DNA from: Paracidovorax sp031843945
Lineage (GTDB): Bacteria; Pseudomonadota; Gammaproteobacteria; Burkholderiales; Burkholderiaceae_C
Length of the DNA: 64,000 bases
Assembly (NCBI RefSeq): GCF_031843945.1
Contig: NZ_JAVTJJ010000004.1
Span: 124,001-188,000, forward strand
Direction of reading: 5' to 3'
A model generated the notes under the pieces. That model was not told where the DNA came from. It searched no databases and was given only the letters and a program-made list of their open reading frames with translations. Positions 62,126-64,000 of the stretch are shown here, piece after piece (position 1 is the stretch's first letter; each line of letters starts with the position of its first letter). The position numbers were made by a program, and so were the translations under genes.

Positions 62126-62905
62126 GTGCTGCGGTTTCGGAACCTGGCGAGCGGCAGCACCGGCAATGCCACGCTGATCGAAGGCAGCACTGGCGGACAG
62201 TCCCGCCGTCTGTTGGTCGATTGCGGTCTGGGCATTCGCACACTGGAAGGGCGGTTGGGCGCGGCGGGCATCGCGCTCGCCCAGCTCAACGCCGTGTTCA
62301 TCACCCATGAACACTCTGACCACATCGGCTGCGTTCAGAAACTCGCCCTGCGCCACCGCGTGCCGGTGTGGATGAGCCACGGCACCTATGAAGCCATCGG
62401 CGCGCCTGATTTCGATGGACTGCTGCGCATTGCCCGCGATGGCGAGCCCATCGACCTGGGTGCGTTTGAAGCGCGTCCTTTCACCGTGCCGCACGATGCG
62501 CGCGAACCCCTGCACTTGCGTTGCAGCGACGGTGCGACGCATGTGGGCTTGCTGACCGACCTGGGCCACGCGTCAGACCATGTGCTGGAGCAACTGCGTG
62601 GCTGCCATGCGCTGCTCCTGGAATCGAACCACGACACGGACATGCTGCAAGCGTCCGCATATCCGGCCTTTTTGAAGCGCCGCATCAGCGGCCGTTTTGG
62701 CCATCTGCCCAATCACGTATCGGCCGACATCCTGCGCGCGGTGCGCCATGCGGGCCTGCGCCGCGTGGTCGCAGCCCACTTGAGCGCGCAGAACAACCAT
62801 CCCGATCTGGCACGCGCAGCACTGGCCGAAGCCCTGGGTTGGCCCGCGGAGGCGGTGGATGTGGCACACCCGCGCGAAGGTACGGGCTGGATCGAAGCCG
62901 GCTAG
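62126..62905 (+). CDS. MBL-fold metallo-hydrolase (YycJ-like)
   Basis: This 259-residue cytoplasmic protein has the metallo-beta-lactamase signature THEHSDH (60-66) and later metal ligands in LTDLGHAS, ESNHD and AAHLSAQNN. The N-terminus LRFRNLASGSTGNATLIE is typical of the YycJ/WalJ-like group, reported as 5' nucleases or RNases in some species; the role here is inferred. The GTG start at 62126 is ten bases after the bamC stop, so it belongs to the same operon. Confidence 0.9.
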   Translation: MLRFRNLASGSTGNATLIEGSTGGQSRRLLVDCGLGIRTLEGRLGAAGIALAQLNAVFITHEHSDHIGCVQKLALRHRVPVWMSHGTYEAIGAPDFDGLLRIARDGEPIDLGAFEARPFTVPHDAREPLHLRCSDGATHVGLLTDLGHASDHVLEQLRGCHALLLESNHDTDMLQASAYPAFLKRRISGRFGHLPNHVSADILRAVRHAGLRRVVAAHLSAQNNHPDLARAALAEALGWPAEAVDVAHPREGTGWIEAG

Positions 62906-62960
62906 CTCCGCCTCCTTGCGTTAATCGCCCGAGAGAGATGAAAGACAGAAACCTATAGGC

Positions 62961-62992
62961 AAAAAAAAGCCCCGACGTAAAGTACGGGGCTT
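62961..62992 (-). terminator. Rho-independent terminator behind the small lipoprotein gene
   Basis: AAGCCCCG (62967-62974) pairs with CGGGGCTT (62985-62992), with eight T residues following on the minus strand. It lies 45 bases beyond the lipoprotein stop and between convergent genes. Confidence 0.9.
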
Positions 62993-63036
62993 GGAGTCCA
63001 ACCCCGGGCTTGCACCCGCGGCGGAGTCTGTCCAAT

Positions 63037-63291
63037 TTACTTGGCGGCGGAAGCGCCGGTAGCGGCAGCAGCAGCAGCGTCTGCAGCGGCCTTGGCAGCG
63101 TCGGAAGAAGGAGCGGCAGGCGCCATGGCAGCCGATGCGGGAGCAACGGGCGCGGAAGCAGCGGGCGTCACAACGGGTGCGGGCACTTCCACAGCGGCAG
63201 GAGCCGGTGCAGGAGCGGGTTCTTCCTTCTTGCCACAGGCGGCCAGGGCAGCAGCAGCGATCAAAGCGGCCAGAACGACGGAATTCTTCAT
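63037..63291 (-). CDS. Small Ala/Pro-rich lipoprotein
   Basis: This 84-residue exported protein has a signal peptide with lipobox LAAC (Cys19) followed by KKEEPAPAPAPA and a low-complexity Ala/Pro/Val tail. It resembles small hypothetical lipoproteins of Burkholderiales; no domain is recognisable and no function can be assigned. AGGAAA precedes ATG 63291, chosen because it begins the signal peptide. It has its own terminator. Confidence 0.78.
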   Translation of the reverse strand: MKNSVVLAALIAAAALAACGKKEEPAPAPAPAAVEVPAPVVTPAASAPVAPASAAMAPAAPSSDAAKAAADAAAAAATGASAAK

Positions 63292-63468
63292 TTCAGGTTT
63301 CCTCTTGGACAAACGGGATTCTTTGATTGGCCACACGTCCACCTCTTGCAGCGGTCCGGTTGGCCGGGCACGCCCAGTGGCGTGTGTGGTTGTAAATGCC
63401 AACAGGAAATTATAGGGAGTTTCGTCAATACTGACTAACACTGACGGGGCATTGCTGCAACCTCCGCG

Positions 63469-63990
63469 TCAGAGACCGAGCGTAGTGGCGGGAAAACCCG
63501 GCCCGCTCTTGCGCAAAAGCCACTCATCGAGCGACTCGCGCAACAGCACGCGTCTGTCGGGCTCTGTGCCAGACACGCCCACGCAACGCTCTGCATCCAG
63601 CCGGTGCAGGCCCCATCCCGGAGCCCACAGCGCGCTGGGCACCTCTATCGGTCGGGTACATGACGCCTTGCGGCAGTGAATAAGGTGGCCCCACCTGGTG
63701 CGCCACTGCACGAAGCGGGCATGCTGGCGCAGCACCGCGCCAAAGTCTGCAGCCAGCAACGTGCACGTGCGTCCGGCGCGAGCCCAAGCCTGCAGCGATT
63801 CGGCGACTGCCCGTTCGCCCAGCGGCCAGTCGTGAAAGTCCGGATCGCTGAGCACGATCTCTGTCCAGCCTTCGCGTGCGGCGCAAGCCAGCGCATCGCG
63901 CACCAGCTGGCGAAAATCCTCCCGTCCCACGAATCGGCCTTCGGGGAGCACGGGGGCTGCCGGAGGTTCGGGAATCATGGAATCGCTCAT
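63469..63990 (-). CDS. Conserved hypothetical protein
   Basis: This 173-residue protein is probably cytoplasmic, with no signal peptide or membrane helix. It has many Trp/Arg residues and patches such as LSDPDFHDWPLGERAV, LLAADFGAVLRQHARFV and WRTRWGHLIHCR. I do not recognise a named domain. Two Cys near 105-111 and a C-terminal SLDEWLLR stand out. Codon use matches its neighbours. The start lies ten bases from the window edge, so its upstream partner is outside. Confidence 0.7.
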   Translation of the reverse strand: MSDSMIPEPPAAPVLPEGRFVGREDFRQLVRDALACAAREGWTEIVLSDPDFHDWPLGERAVAESLQAWARAGRTCTLLAADFGAVLRQHARFVQWRTRWGHLIHCRKASCTRPIEVPSALWAPGWGLHRLDAERCVGVSGTEPDRRVLLRESLDEWLLRKSGPGFPATTLGL

Positions 63991-64000
63991 GGCGGCTGTG

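Overview
The window is about 64 kb of GC-rich bacterial chromosome carrying only protein-coding genes; I saw no rRNA, tRNA, phage, insertion sequence or CRISPR array. Gene content and style point to the Comamonadaceae (order Burkholderiales), most likely Acidovorax or a close relative. The supporting signs are a BpeEF-OprC-type efflux operon, DUF4148 and VF530 small proteins, an IPTL-CTERM surface protein, two TakP-like TRAP binding proteins, and about ten copies of a short palindromic repeat built on AGCGCTT...AAGCGCT plus AGCTAT. The assignment is inference from these traits; no marker gene here fixes the genus.

Layout. 1-4.1 kb: end of a nitrite assimilation operon (nirB 3' part, nirD, a frameshifted FNT nitrite channel, and a fused PP2C phosphatase/Ser-Thr kinase). 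4.2-6.0 kb: membrane EAL phosphodiesterase. 6.3-11.5 kb: TRAP transporter, with small and large permeases on the plus strand facing two paralogous binding-protein genes on the minus strand. 11.8-15.0 kb: isoprenoid block dxs, ispA, xseB. 15.3-19.7 kb: Rieske oxygenase with a structured leader, EamA exporter, sulfurtransferase and a BLUF-like protein. 19.7-29.1 kb: small proteins and an iron-acquisition area (DUF4198 protein and two TonB-dependent siderophore receptors, with two similar Fur-box-like sites), interrupted by a LysE exporter and an SSADH-type dehydrogenase. 29.3-33.7 kb: a 1455-residue repetitive surface protein. 34.1-42.3 kb: RND efflux operon with a hydrolase-like gene and a divergent LysR regulator. 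42.4-46.0 kb: VF530, DUF4148, alpha-E and ATP-grasp genes, with a 140-bp tandem duplication over the alpha-E start. 46.2-57.9 kb: comEC, ridA, pdxY, a chemoreceptor, and parE / lytic transglycosylase / parC. 58-64 kb: MFS transporter, a small membrane protein, methyltransferase, dapA-bamC-MBL hydrolase, a small lipoprotein and a conserved hypothetical.

How genes work together. NirBD reduce nitrite to ammonium, and the FNT channel and phosphatase/kinase sit directly behind them. IspA uses C5 units that derive from the Dxs pathway. The efflux adaptor, pump and outer-membrane channel form one tripartite machine, probably controlled by the divergent LysR protein. ParE and ParC form topoisomerase IV, with an unrelated lytic transglycosylase between them.

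Most notable observations: the near-perfect 140-bp tandem duplication giving three coupled starts before the alpha-E protein; a pseudo-hydrolase in the efflux operon that has lost its catalytic Ser and apparently its His; a palindromic repeat read in frame inside comEC; the DUF4347/nine-cadherin-repeat/IPTL protein; a BLUF-like protein lacking key flavin-pocket residues; a frameshift in the nitrite channel; a structured leader before the Rieske oxygenase; and a 21-codon aldehyde dehydrogenase fossil.
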